DNA from: Calothrix membranacea FACHB-236
GTDB lineage: Bacteria > Cyanobacteriota > Cyanobacteriia > Cyanobacteriales > Nostocaceae
Length of the DNA stretch: 64,000 nt
Reading direction: 5' to 3'
Assembly (NCBI RefSeq): GCF_014696315.1
Contig: NZ_JACJPX010000025.1
Span: 40,202-104,201, forward strand
The translations under genes were made by a program, and so were the position numbers. Shown piece by piece: positions 25,804 to 35,276 of this stretch (positions within the stretch are counted from its first letter, which is position 1; each line of letters begins with the position of its first letter). The notes under the pieces are model-generated. The model saw nothing but the letters and a program-made list of their open reading frames with translations, made no database searches and had not been told where the DNA came from.

Positions 25804-28008
25804 TTACTTACTATATTTATAGTAATGTTTGTAGCCTTTGTACTTAGTCTTATCTCCGTTAGCAACGATGCCTAAAATATTGATTGGCGCTAGCTTGAGG
25901 CTGTCTTGAGCTTGCAATAGCCCTGATTTGTCTGTTTTGTCCATCCTCACTACCATTACCACACCGTCAGTGTAGGGTGCTATCATTCTCGCATCAACTA
26001 GTCCTACTATTGGTGGCATATCATAAATAACCAAGTCAAAGGTTCTATTGAAATAGCCCATTAGTTGCTTCATTTTTTCTGAAGAAAGCAACCTCGCAGG
26101 ATCGGGTGGTATTGGCCCTGAAGTAATCACAGATAAGTTGTTCATCGTCGGCATTTGCCTGATTACCTGTCCTGTTGGGATGTTGGTCGAAATTAAACTA
26201 CTTAACCCCCACAGATTACTGAGATCGGCTAATTCATGAACTTGGGGTCTGCGTAAATCAGCATCTACAAGTAGTACTTTTTTGCCCATTGCTGCTGCTA
26301 TTTGGGCTAGCTGGAATGAAACTGTAGATTTACCGTCTCCTGGTAGTGCTGAACTAATAACTAAAGAGTGAATTGATTGATCGGAACTCAGCAGTTGAAT
26401 ATTTGAATACAGTACCTGTAAAGATTCCCAAAATCTGCCTTGACCGTAATAGCGATCGCTTGCCGACTGCTTTTGTAATATATGTGACATTTTACCCATT
26501 TTGCGAGAAACTTTCTTCGGCAGTATTTTTGTTAAAAGCCCACTTTCGGACTTTTGATATCGACTATCCTGGAGTTTCTTCTCAAAAGGTAAAATTCCTA
26601 ACAATGGTAATTTGATATTTTCCTTGAGAGTGCTAACAGAATGGTAGGTATTATCTACCTTTTCCATCAGTAAGCTAATCCCAATACCTAAAAGTAGACT
26701 AGCGACAAATCCTAACATCAAACTACGTTGAATATTAGGAGATATAGGTGCTCCAGGCTCTAATGCTCCTTGAATTAACTCCCAAGGCAGTTCTGTCTGA
26801 GCGACCTGGATTTGGAGGGTTTCTCTAGTAGTTAAAAATCGATTCAGGCTCTCAGTCGCAATCTGCAAATCTCGCTCAATTTCTGCATATCTTCTTGATA
26901 AGACTGGTAAAAGCTTAACTTCTCTATCAAGTTTAATTTCTGCTTTTTTTAATTCTTGACTTTGGACTTCAAGACTCTGAATTTGAGTTGCAATTTCAGC
27001 ATATTTAACCCCGACAACCCGCTGTGCTTCCTGTTGTAGTAAAGGCAATAAATTTTCTCGCTTTTGCCTTAAAGCTTGTAGGGGGGGGCTATCTTCTTGA
27101 AAGCGAGTTAATTCTCCAGCTATTTGAGCTTCTATTTCACGGATCTGAACAATTAATTGCTGATATACAGGTGTGCTATTGATTAACGCTAGCTCACTAT
27201 CATGCCCTCTCATACTGGCAAAATTAGCACGAGATGTAGCCAGTTGTTGATCAATTACTAATCTCTGATTGCTTAATATTTGCACTTGAGTAGCAATTTG
27301 TGTTGCTTGAGCTTCTGGGCTAATAAAATCATACCTTTGGCGGAATAACTGCAATTCTTTTTGCAGGTTATCCACTCTATTTTTAATTGTAGGTAGTTGT
27401 TTATCAACAAACTGTACACCTTGCCTTAACTTGGTTTGACGTTTTTCAAGACTGTAATCTAAATAAGATTTAGCAATTACATCTAGTACTACTTTAATTT
27501 GGCGGCTATTGTTGCTTTTGTAGCTGACTTCTATAATTTTAGTTTGTCCTAAACGCCTAATTATTAACCATTTCATTAAAGAGTCATAGTTAATATCAGG
27601 ATATAATTTTTGGATTTTTTTAACAATAGCTATCATCAACTCAGGGCTTTTGAGAACCTGAATTTGACTTTCGTAATCTAGACCGCCAGACTTGTTAGAG
27701 TTATTAGGCTCAATGGTAAGTTGCAATAAAGACTTTTCTTCGTTAACAGGTTCTACTAATAGTCTAAAACTACTTTCATAGATAGGCTTCTGTTTTAATG
27801 TTGAGTACGATACAACACCCATAACAACACTAGATACACCTAAAATAATTAAAATACGCCGCTGTACAACGCCAAGAAATTGCCGTAAATCCCAATCATT
27901 ATTTTCTTTTTGAAACCAGGTAGGGATTGGGGGTGAAAATACTTGCTGCTGTATTGCACTTCCGTTCCGCTCGTAACTTGAGGTTTTAGTAAAATTATTC
28001 TCCATCAT
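25804..28008 (-). CDS. Wzc-type polysaccharide co-polymerase with tyrosine autokinase
   Basis: 734 residues. There are membrane segments near 51-70 and 430-447, with a Wzz domain and a long periplasmic coiled-coil (about 190-400) between them. The cytoplasmic BY-kinase domain has Walker A ALPGDGKST (554-562), Walker A' LLVDAD (579-584) and a Walker B-like LVIYDMPP (659-666). The C-terminal tail carries a tyrosine cluster (Y723, Y726, Y729, Y730, Y732) for autophosphorylation. Such proteins control chain length and assembly in Wzx/Wzy export by cycling phosphorylation. A cognate low-molecular-weight phosphatase is not in the window. It is transcribed alone on the minus strand, away from both polysaccharide clusters. 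Confidence 0.95.
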   Translation of the reverse strand: MMENNFTKTSSYERNGSAIQQQVFSPPIPTWFQKENNDWDLRQFLGVVQRRILIILGVSSVVMGVVSYSTLKQKPIYESSFRLLVEPVNEEKSLLQLTIEPNNSNKSGGLDYESQIQVLKSPELMIAIVKKIQKLYPDINYDSLMKWLIIRRLGQTKIIEVSYKSNNSRQIKVVLDVIAKSYLDYSLEKRQTKLRQGVQFVDKQLPTIKNRVDNLQKELQLFRQRYDFISPEAQATQIATQVQILSNQRLVIDQQLATSRANFASMRGHDSELALINSTPVYQQLIVQIREIEAQIAGELTRFQEDSPPLQALRQKRENLLPLLQQEAQRVVGVKYAEIATQIQSLEVQSQELKKAEIKLDREVKLLPVLSRRYAEIERDLQIATESLNRFLTTRETLQIQVAQTELPWELIQGALEPGAPISPNIQRSLMLGFVASLLLGIGISLLMEKVDNTYHSVSTLKENIKLPLLGILPFEKKLQDSRYQKSESGLLTKILPKKVSRKMGKMSHILQKQSASDRYYGQGRFWESLQVLYSNIQLLSSDQSIHSLVISSALPGDGKSTVSFQLAQIAAAMGKKVLLVDADLRRPQVHELADLSNLWGLSSLISTNIPTGQVIRQMPTMNNLSVITSGPIPPDPARLLSSEKMKQLMGYFNRTFDLVIYDMPPIVGLVDARMIAPYTDGVVMVVRMDKTDKSGLLQAQDSLKLAPINILGIVANGDKTKYKGYKHYYKYSK

Positions 28009-29568
28009 TAATTTTGCTTCTGTAATTAGTTAGGTAATATTCGTCATTCCTGCTTGAAGTAAGTTAAGACACACTCTTTTACTTCTAATTAAGTGATGTA
28101 ATTGGAAAAGTCAATACTCGGATCGGGTAAATGCAATATTATTAACTTTTAAGTAGATATTTATCTTTCTTGACCCATAGATTCTCAAAAAATAAGAATT
28201 GATATAGCTGTTCTAGACTCCTGTCGACAACTAGTCAAGATTTTAGGGGTGAAGGTATGAGTCAGGATTAATACGTAGTATTGCGTCTATTAAAATGAGG
28301 TGCTACAACAAAATACGTTTGAACTTGCTTGGGGCTATCTCAGAGGAGTCGTACTTGGCTTGGGAAACTGCTTTGGCGGTAGGATTCAATATTTTTACGT
28401 AACTTAAAATTTACCTTGGTAGTAACATGAACAGTATTATACTGAGGCAAGTATATTCTGCGTTCTTAATGTCAGCCTGAGTATATTGGAAAAATTTAAG
28501 TATAAAATATGATATTATTTTTGGCTAGCCTGAGGGTTGCAATATAAGCAAATACAGTTTAATTAGGGCTAAAAACTTGATTTGGCGTAGGTTACATTTT
28601 GTTTTCAACTCAACTTGACTTGAAAAAATGCTGAGTGCTGAGTAACAACGACTAGTACCTCAAGGCAGAGTTCAAAATTCGTCGTCTTGTCTGCGAGATG
28701 CTGTGTGTGGACGTTAGGTTCTCGTCGAGAAGGGGGTTTCCATACCACTTATTTCTCTCCAAGGGAAACTTTGTGTGTAGCTTGCTTCTTTTAAGAGGCT
28801 AAATCTTTTCAGTTCCTAAAAAAACTAGTACAGCACTAGGCCTTTTAATTTTGTCTCCAGAGTAGATGATTATTCTAATTCCATACCAGCTTTCGCACCC
28901 ACGTTTAGATGAGTCGGTTTCAGCTAAATATTTTTGGCTAGTTACTGTTTTATCTATTGGCTCTGTCTCAGGAACTTGAGCGTTATGCTCAAAATTCGAT
29001 AACTTAAACAAAACAAGAAATACTATATTCCTTTTTTATCCTAATATTTTTATCTATATTTGAGCAGTATTATAAATACAGATAAATACTTGCAACTTAT
29101 TATACTTGTAAGTAAATACATAAATCAGTGAAAATACTTTGGCGAAAGCTATGCTGTTATGATTTAAAATGATTCTGCGACAAGCAACCTTAAGCACAAG
29201 CATTATTTGCTACTCGAGAACAGGAAATCATCAAAAGCACTACTGCCATTAAACACAGGCTTGTTTTACCAAATACATGGTGAATTTTGAAAAAGCTAGT
29301 AATTGCAGAAATAATTATTTCTGCAAGAGATTTATATGATGTTAGAGACTTTTTTCCTGTTTAATTCCAGCTTGAAGAATACATAATAATTAGTATTTTA
29401 CAAAATGCAACAATGAATCTTCAAAAAAATTTTACTTTTTCACTAATTTCTTAAAACATAGATTATAAAAGAACATAACTGCAAGTACGAAGCGAAAAAA
29501 AACAATTGCTTCAATTGCTTTCCAGTTAACTTCTTGTCTAAAAATCTTTTAAAAGGACGATGTAGCCA
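28009..29568. promoter_or_regulatory. 1.56-kb divergent regulatory region
   Basis: It separates the Wzc-type kinase (minus) from the first gene of the large plus-strand island (29569). No convincing gene is present; a 70-codon minus-strand frame with a TTG start (28799-29011) is not supported. Both promoters must lie here. The clearest signal is the palindrome at 29303-29326. The length is unusual for this window. Confidence 0.55.
29303..29326. promoter_or_regulatory. Perfect 24-bp palindrome upstream of the polysaccharide island
   Basis: Twelve bases TTGCAGAAATAA are followed immediately by their reverse complement, with no spacer. It lies 243 nt before the glycosyltransferase start at 29569. 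A dimeric-regulator operator is plausible; a hairpin in a long leader is the alternative. Confidence 0.55.
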
Positions 29569-31014
29569 ATGACATTCAGTGAATGGCTGAAAAAATCGTT
29601 GCTAACTATATCTACAAACAAAGATGCTCAAAGTCAGCAATTGTTCAGGCCTGATAGAGACTTATTGTTAAGTAAGAAAGTTAACTTCGAGAATATAAAA
29701 GAGCAAAATGAGGAGGAATTTAGCACATTTGTATTACCATCAATAGTTCCTAGCCAGTCTCTAGGGATGAATAAAACTTGGTATGAGCAACCACTAAAAT
29801 TATCTGTGATTACTGAGTTTTTTCCCCCAGACTACGCTGCTACAGGACAGTTGATTGAGGAACTGGTGAGACAGTTAGGTAAACAAGGAGTAAACATCGA
29901 GGTGTTTACTGGTCAGCCAGGGTATGCATTTGGAACCTCTACTTCTAGTGCTCCTGCTGTAGAACAAGTAGGTCGAGTCCGAATTAAACGATCGCGCACT
30001 GCTCAACTTTGGTCAAGTCGAGTTCGCGGTAAAGCAGTGAACGGTATCTTGTTTACCTTACGTGCTGTGCTGCATCTAATTAGATGTTGCCGTCGCCATG
30101 ATGTAGTTTTGTTAACCTCCGCTCCACCTTTTTTACCAATTGTGGGATATCTCGCTCACTTATTTTTTAAGCTTTCTTATGTCTGCTTAATTTATGATAT
30201 TTATCCCGATATTGCGATCGCTTTAGGGGTAATCCCTAAAAATCATTGGCTAGCAAGATTTTGGCAAGCCATGAATAAAAAGATTTGGCAAAAAGCTAGA
30301 GGGATAGTGGTGCTGAGTCCGGCGATGAAGCAGCGGGTGGTAGCTGCTTGTCCAGAGGTAGCAGATAAGGTATCTGTAATTCACAGTTGGGGAGATCCTG
30401 ACTTGATCGTGCCAATTGTAAAAAAAGATAACTGGTTTGCAAAGAAATATAACTTAGTTAATAAATTTACTGTACTGTATTCGGGTAACATGGGTCGGTG
30501 TCATGACATGGACACCATATTGGCAGCAGCCAAACAACTGCAAGATGAGCCGATTCAGTTTGTTTGTATTGGGGGTGGCGCAAAACACGAAAGTGTAATC
30601 CAAGTGGTCGATCAACTAGGGCTAAATAATTTCTTGTTTTTACCCTATCAAGATAAAGAAGTATTACCTTATTCTCTAACTGCTTGCGATCTCTCCTTAG
30701 TCAGTGTAGAAGCTGGTATGGAAAGCTTAGTTGCACCAAGCAAGCTTTACCCTGCATTAGCAACAGGGCGACCTATTGCTGCAATTTGTTCAGAGTATTC
30801 TTACTTAAGGCAACTGATCGCAGATGCCCAATGTGGTGCTAGTTTCGAGAATGGTGACAGTTATGGACTAGTTGAATTTATTCGTTTATTGAACACTGAC
30901 AAACAATTAGCAGAACGTATGGGTATGGCATCTCGTCAGTATTTGCAGTCGCATTTTACGCCCGAAATTATCGCTAAACAATATTTAAGAGTTCTTAGAC
31001 AAGCTGTTTCTTAA
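29569..31014 (+). CDS. WcaI/WbuB-like family 4 glycosyltransferase
   Basis: 481 residues of GT-B fold. An unusual N-terminal extension of about 75 residues, hydrophilic and not similar to the catalytic domain, precedes the classic start LKLSVITEFFPPDYAATGQ. YSGNMGRCHDMDTI and GMESLVAPSKLYPALATGRP mark the donor half. Many relatives add sugars to undecaprenyl-linked intermediates. The ATG has AAAGGA upstream. It is the first gene of the plus-strand island and a hairpin follows at once (31019), so it may be a separate transcript. Confidence 0.92.
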   Translation: MTFSEWLKKSLLTISTNKDAQSQQLFRPDRDLLLSKKVNFENIKEQNEEEFSTFVLPSIVPSQSLGMNKTWYEQPLKLSVITEFFPPDYAATGQLIEELVRQLGKQGVNIEVFTGQPGYAFGTSTSSAPAVEQVGRVRIKRSRTAQLWSSRVRGKAVNGILFTLRAVLHLIRCCRRHDVVLLTSAPPFLPIVGYLAHLFFKLSYVCLIYDIYPDIAIALGVIPKNHWLARFWQAMNKKIWQKARGIVVLSPAMKQRVVAACPEVADKVSVIHSWGDPDLIVPIVKKDNWFAKKYNLVNKFTVLYSGNMGRCHDMDTILAAAKQLQDEPIQFVCIGGGAKHESVIQVVDQLGLNNFLFLPYQDKEVLPYSLTACDLSLVSVEAGMESLVAPSKLYPALATGRPIAAICSEYSYLRQLIADAQCGASFENGDSYGLVEFIRLLNTDKQLAERMGMASRQYLQSHFTPEIIAKQYLRVLRQAVS

Positions 31015-31386
31015 AAAATTTGGGTATTATTACGTATCATAATTCCCAAAACCGTATTAAATTACTTTCATCTTCGGCTTGACAATCGTAATTTGCGGCT
31101 ATATAAACAAAGTGCATCTATCAATTAAGAACATTGACTCCAAAAGTTATGTTTTGCAAATTGGCAAATGCAGACTTCCTTAAGTAGGATTACGGAAACC
31201 TGCTACTAAAGAAGAGATAGTGAAGCATTTTCCTGAGAACTTGCACTAGTTCACGAGTTTTTCTTCTAAAAATTCAATAACTCACTGTTGATACAGAAGT
31301 GGGCTTTGATGGTCTTTATGATCTCAGTCCCTTCAACGCAACCTTCTTGTGGATTTGTTTGATGTCTACTGATATGGAGGGCCGAA
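31015..31386. other. Intergenic region after the first island gene
   Basis: 372 nt. It starts with the hairpin at 31019-31050; the rest has no gene on either strand. It ends with a GGAGGG ribosome site for the gene at 31387. Confidence 0.5.
31019..31050 (+). terminator. Hairpin right after the glycosyltransferase stop
   Basis: TTTGGGTATTAT (31019-31030) pairs with ATAATTCCCAAA (31039-31050), one mismatch in 12, with an 8-nt loop. It starts 5 nt beyond the stop codon and is followed by AT-rich sequence. Confidence 0.55.
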
Positions 31387-31812
31387 GTGCAGAAAAGGTG
31401 TGATCGAAATCGAAAACGTTCTAAACGAAGAGCTATATATTGTCCAGAACATGGATGCTATTTGAATAGCATGAGTCAAAAATATGGGTTATTTGCAGAG
31501 CGAGCTGGACAGCTACAAGAACGAGGCATGAAGCGGCTAGATGCCTTAATGTTAGTTGCAGCCAAGACAGCAATTCCTATAGATGGTGAGTGGTTGGAAG
31601 CTTTTTGGTGCGATGAGTGCCAAAAAACTAAGTGGTATCACGTTTGTAAGCACGATTCGACTTATGAATTATCAGTAGCACCGCCAGAACTCTGGCAACA
31701 AGCCACAGGGGTAATTAATCCACATAGGAATCCTTCTGTGGGAGAGTTTACTAGTAGAAATGCTCAGATGCTTCGCTACAGAAGGATTGAAGAGTGTAGA
31801 TTTATATACTAA
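31387..31812 (+). CDS. Small cysteine-rich protein of unknown function
   Basis: 141 residues from a GTG with GGAGGG eight bases upstream, which fixes the start. Basic N-terminus (RNRKRSKRR). Cysteines in YCPEHGC (C19, C24) and FWCDECQ plus HVCKH suggest a zinc-binding ribbon, though no known family is recognised. The charged middle LDALMLVAAKTAIPIDGEWLEAFW may form a second domain. A nucleic-acid-binding or regulatory role in the polysaccharide island is possible but not shown. It is transcribed toward gmd, which starts 330 nt later. Confidence 0.7.
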   Translation: MQKRCDRNRKRSKRRAIYCPEHGCYLNSMSQKYGLFAERAGQLQERGMKRLDALMLVAAKTAIPIDGEWLEAFWCDECQKTKWYHVCKHDSTYELSVAPPELWQQATGVINPHRNPSVGEFTSRNAQMLRYRRIEECRFIY

Positions 31813-32142
31813 TGCAATATTTAAGTCTAGGAGAGTGGAATAGCGATCGCATTATCTTCCATCCGAGTTAGCTAGATAATTTGTCGTTTTGAGCGAAGCA
31901 AAAGCTAAATATATTCGTTTCGCGCAAAATGACACCTTTGAATGCAACTGGTTATCAGGCAATTATCCATTGATAGTAAGCAAATCAGACAAATATCAGT
32001 GTTATACAAGAATTCGTGTGCTTTTTTGTATAAAGCAGGACATAGTTAGAAATATTGCTCGATTGATCCCATTTTCAGAAATACCCAAGTACCTGTAAGC
32101 GCACAGCATTGCTGTGACCTTTTGATGAGGTAAGACAAATTA
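31813..32142. other. Intergenic region upstream of gmd
   Basis: 330 nt. It has one HIP1 site near 31842. A 69-codon frame from a TTG (31889) was judged spurious. The gmd ribosome site (GAGG) lies near 32127. Confidence 0.5.
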
Positions 32143-33105
32143 ATGAAGAAAGCCCTTATTTGTGGAATATCTGGTCAGGATGGAGCCTACTTAGCGCAGT
32201 TACTTCTCAAACATGGCTATGAAGTTTGCGGTACTTCGCGAGATGCTCAGATTTCCTCATTCCAAAATTTGATGCACTTAGGTATCCGAGAGCAAGTCAA
32301 GCTAGAGTCAATGGCTTTGACTGACTTTCGCAGCGTGTTACAGGTACTCACAAAAATCCAACCAGATGAAATTTACAACTTAGCTGGGCAAAGTTCAGTT
32401 GGTCTATCTTTTGGACAACCAGTAGAAACCTTAGAAAGCATTGCAACTGGTACGCTCAACTTACTAGAAGCTGTTCGTTTTTTAAATGCGCCAATCAAAC
32501 TCTACAATGCTGGTTCTAGTGAGAGTTTTGGTGATACTGGCAATAAACCAGCCGATGAAACTACTCCATTCCGCCCCCGAAGTCCTTATGCTGTAGCCAA
32601 AGCTGCTGCATTTTGGGAAGTTGCTAACTACCGCGAAGCTTATGGTTTATTTGCTTGTTCAGGGATTTTGTTTAATCATGAATCTCCCCTAAGGCCAGAA
32701 AGATTTGTGACTCAAAAAATTGTTGCTGCTGCTTGTCGGATTGCTCAAGGTAGTGAGGAACAACTTTATTTAGGGAATATGCAGATTCAACGTGACTGGG
32801 GTTGGGCTCCAGAATACATTGAAGCCATGTATTTAATGTTGCAACAACAACAGCCTGATGATTATGTAATTGCTACCGGAGAAAGTACTTCACTAGAGGA
32901 CTTTGTCGCCGCTGCATTTGCATCAGTCAACTTAGATTGGCAAGAACATACTGTTATAGATAATAGTCTCTTGCGACCTACAGATTTGGCAGTGGGTAGA
33001 GGTAATCCAGCTAAGGCAGCAAAAAAGCTGGGATGGCAAGCAAAATACAAGATGAGAGATGTAGTGCAAATGATGGTGAAAGCAAGATTAATTCAGTCAA
33101 GATGA
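32143..33105 (+). CDS. gmd: GDP-mannose 4,6-dehydratase
   Basis: 320 residues of the short-chain dehydrogenase fold. The NAD(P) loop is GISGQDG (8-14), the active-site SSE is at 125-127, and Y149 and K153 (SPYAVAK) form the catalytic couple. It converts GDP-D-mannose to GDP-4-keto-6-deoxy-D-mannose, the precursor of GDP-L-fucose, GDP-D-rhamnose and GDP-perosamine. The RDWGWAPEY and NHESPLRPERFVT segments are typical of Gmd. Its stop overlaps the exporter permease start (ATGA), so synthesis is coupled to export. A reductase or epimerase for the second step may be the gene at 43828. It is slightly shorter than the usual 340-370 residues. Confidence 0.95.
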   Translation: MKKALICGISGQDGAYLAQLLLKHGYEVCGTSRDAQISSFQNLMHLGIREQVKLESMALTDFRSVLQVLTKIQPDEIYNLAGQSSVGLSFGQPVETLESIATGTLNLLEAVRFLNAPIKLYNAGSSESFGDTGNKPADETTPFRPRSPYAVAKAAAFWEVANYREAYGLFACSGILFNHESPLRPERFVTQKIVAAACRIAQGSEEQLYLGNMQIQRDWGWAPEYIEAMYLMLQQQQPDDYVIATGESTSLEDFVAAAFASVNLDWQEHTVIDNSLLRPTDLAVGRGNPAKAAKKLGWQAKYKMRDVVQMMVKARLIQSR

Positions 33106-33941
33106 TGAAAGACTCTATTTCTCAGCCAGATTTAGTAATTGAAGCAGGACGTACAGAGCGCCAATATTGGCAAGACTTGTGGCGCTATCGAGAGTTGTTT
33201 TACTTCTTAGCATGGCGAGATATTTTAGTACGTTATAAGCAAACAGCTATTGGTATTGCTTGGGCATTAATTCGTCCATTTTTGACGATGGTGGTATTTA
33301 CAGTTGTGTTTGGACAATTGGCTAAATTACCTTCCCAGGGTGCGCCTTACCCAATTCTAGTTTTTTCAGCGATGTTGCCTTGGCAGTTCTTTTCAAATGC
33401 TCTTTCAGAGTGCAGTAGTAGTTTGATTAGTAATGCCAACTTGATTTCTAAAGTTTACTTTCCTCGCTTGATAGTTCCTACAAGCGCAGTAGTAGTGAGT
33501 TTTGTAGACTTTTTAATTTCTGGGATGATTTTATTGGGATTAATGGCCTGGTATAACTTTGTTCCCAGTTGGCGAATTCTGACACTGCCATTATTTATTT
33601 GTATTGCCTTTGCTGCTTCAATGGGTGCTGGGTTATGGCTTGCTGCTTTAAATGTGAAGTATCGCGACTTCCGTTTTATTGTGCCGTTTATTATGCAATT
33701 CGGTTTGTATATATCGCCTGTAGGATTTAGTAGCAGCATTGTACCAGAACAGTGGCGGTTTCTTTATTCCTTAAACCCGATGGTTGGAGTAATTGATGGT
33801 TTTCGCTGGGCGATTTTAGGTGGTGATTCCAAGTTATATTTACCAGGTTTTATATTATCTTTATGTTTATTAATCTTCCTATTTATAACTGGTATTTGGT
33901 ATTTCCGAAAAACTGAACGGACATTTGCAGATGTTATATAG
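33102..33941 (+). CDS. wzm: ABC-2 polysaccharide exporter permease (Wzm type)
   Basis: 279 residues with six membrane helices in the usual ABC-2 pattern, the RDILVRYKQTAIGIAWALIRP segment at the N-terminus and the LSLNPMVGVIDGFRWAIL-type end (SLNPMVGVIDGFRW). It is the permease of an O-antigen/teichoic-acid-type exporter, in a dimer with the ATPase at 33989. ATG at 33102 overlaps the gmd stop; a second ATG is three bases on. It would move undecaprenyl-linked complete glycan across the inner membrane. Confidence 0.93.
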   Translation: MMKDSISQPDLVIEAGRTERQYWQDLWRYRELFYFLAWRDILVRYKQTAIGIAWALIRPFLTMVVFTVVFGQLAKLPSQGAPYPILVFSAMLPWQFFSNALSECSSSLISNANLISKVYFPRLIVPTSAVVVSFVDFLISGMILLGLMAWYNFVPSWRILTLPLFICIAFAASMGAGLWLAALNVKYRDFRFIVPFIMQFGLYISPVGFSSSIVPEQWRFLYSLNPMVGVIDGFRWAILGGDSKLYLPGFILSLCLLIFLFITGIWYFRKTERTFADVI

Positions 33942-33988
33942 CCATGTTTTTTGATTGAGTAAATACTTTATGATAGAGCAAATAGTCA

Positions 33989-35269
33989 ATGTCTGACACT
34001 ATTATTAGCGTTGAAAAATTAGGTAAAAAATATATTATTGGGCATCAGCAGGAACGCCATGATACATTGAGAGATTTAATTGCTAATCGAACTAAAAGTT
34101 TACTGAACCCTTTCAACAATAAAAAATCTAAGATTGAAAATAATAAAGAAGAATTTTGGGCGTTAAATGATGTATCTTTTGAGATTAAGCAAGGTGATAG
34201 AGTTGGAATTGTTGGACACAATGGTGCCGGAAAATCTACACTGCTGAAAATTCTCAGCCGCATTACCGAACCTACAACAGGAAGCATCAAAATTAAGGGA
34301 AGAGTTGCAAGTTTATTGGAGGTTGGTACAGGATTTCATCCAGAACTCACAGGAAGAGAGAATATATATCTCAATGGTGCCATTCTGGGGATGAGTAAGA
34401 CGGAGATTAAGAGTAAATTTGATGAAATTGTAGCGTTTGCTGAAGTCGAGAAATTTTTAGATACGCCTGTAAAACATTATTCCTCAGGTATGTATGTGCG
34501 GTTAGCTTTTGCTGTAGCTGCTCATTTAGAACCTGAAATTTTAATTATTGATGAAGTTTTAGCTGTTGGTGATGCAGCTTTTCAGAAAAAATGTATAGGA
34601 AAAATACAAGATGTAGGCAGTAGCGGTAAAACAATTTTATTCGTGAGCCACAACATGGTTACACTTTCTGCACTTTGCAGTCGAGCTATTTATTTTAATA
34701 AGGGAAATCTCCTAGAGGATAGCTCTTCCCAAGAAGTTATAAGTCGTTATTTATCTTCTTTGCAAAAGCGTGCCTGGATTCCACTGCATGAACGTGAGGA
34801 TCGAACTGGAGACGGTCGCTTACGTTTTACCAAAATCTGGTTAGAAAATGCCTTAGGAGAACCTGTGTCTAAGGCAGTTCTAGGCCAGACTATTGTCTTC
34901 TGTCTGGCTTGTGAGATTATGGAGTCGCTAGAAAATGTTTTTGTAGCCTTCGATATCCGGGATTTATTCGATGATTCACTAACAAATTGTAATACAGAAG
35001 ATACAGCTTCCAATTTTGCCTATTTAGAGCCTGGAAAAAGAGTATTTCGTTGTCAACTATCTCATTTTCCTATTCGAGCTGGGCTTTACAGCTGCAATAT
35101 CTATTGCTCCGACAGTCAAGGTATATGCGACTTTTTATGCTCTGCATATCGCTTAGAAGTAGAAGATGGAGATTTTTATGGTACTGGTTCTTTAAAAAAT
35201 ACTTGCCGGGTAATGCTACATCAAGATTGGTCTGTCAGTTTAGAAAGACTTATATTAAGTGTCAATTAA
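33989..35269 (+). CDS. wzt: ABC polysaccharide exporter ATPase with C-terminal recognition domain (Wzt type)
   Basis: 426 residues. Walker A GHNGAGKST (76-84), signature YSSGMYVRL (164-172), Walker B ILIIDE (184-189) and the H-loop H221 are all present. The first 240 residues are the nucleotide-binding domain. Residues about 250-426 form a beta-rich extension like Wzt-C, which in E. coli O8/O9 recognises the capped non-reducing end of the glycan. The presence of this domain hints at a terminally modified, length-controlled chain (inference). It lies 47 nt after wzm and just before an FkbM methyltransferase. Confidence 0.94.
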   Translation: MSDTIISVEKLGKKYIIGHQQERHDTLRDLIANRTKSLLNPFNNKKSKIENNKEEFWALNDVSFEIKQGDRVGIVGHNGAGKSTLLKILSRITEPTTGSIKIKGRVASLLEVGTGFHPELTGRENIYLNGAILGMSKTEIKSKFDEIVAFAEVEKFLDTPVKHYSSGMYVRLAFAVAAHLEPEILIIDEVLAVGDAAFQKKCIGKIQDVGSSGKTILFVSHNMVTLSALCSRAIYFNKGNLLEDSSSQEVISRYLSSLQKRAWIPLHEREDRTGDGRLRFTKIWLENALGEPVSKAVLGQTIVFCLACEIMESLENVFVAFDIRDLFDDSLTNCNTEDTASNFAYLEPGKRVFRCQLSHFPIRAGLYSCNIYCSDSQGICDFLCSAYRLEVEDGDFYGTGSLKNTCRVMLHQDWSVSLERLILSVN

Positions 35270-35276
35270 GATAAAG

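Noticed and set aside
28799..29011. 70-codon minus-strand frame in the divergent region
   Set aside because: It begins with TTG, has no ribosome site at proper distance and shows no family pattern. Kept only as a remote possibility.
31889..32098. 69-codon plus-strand frame before gmd
   Set aside because: TTG start without a ribosome site and no recognisable domain; looks like chance in an intergenic gap.
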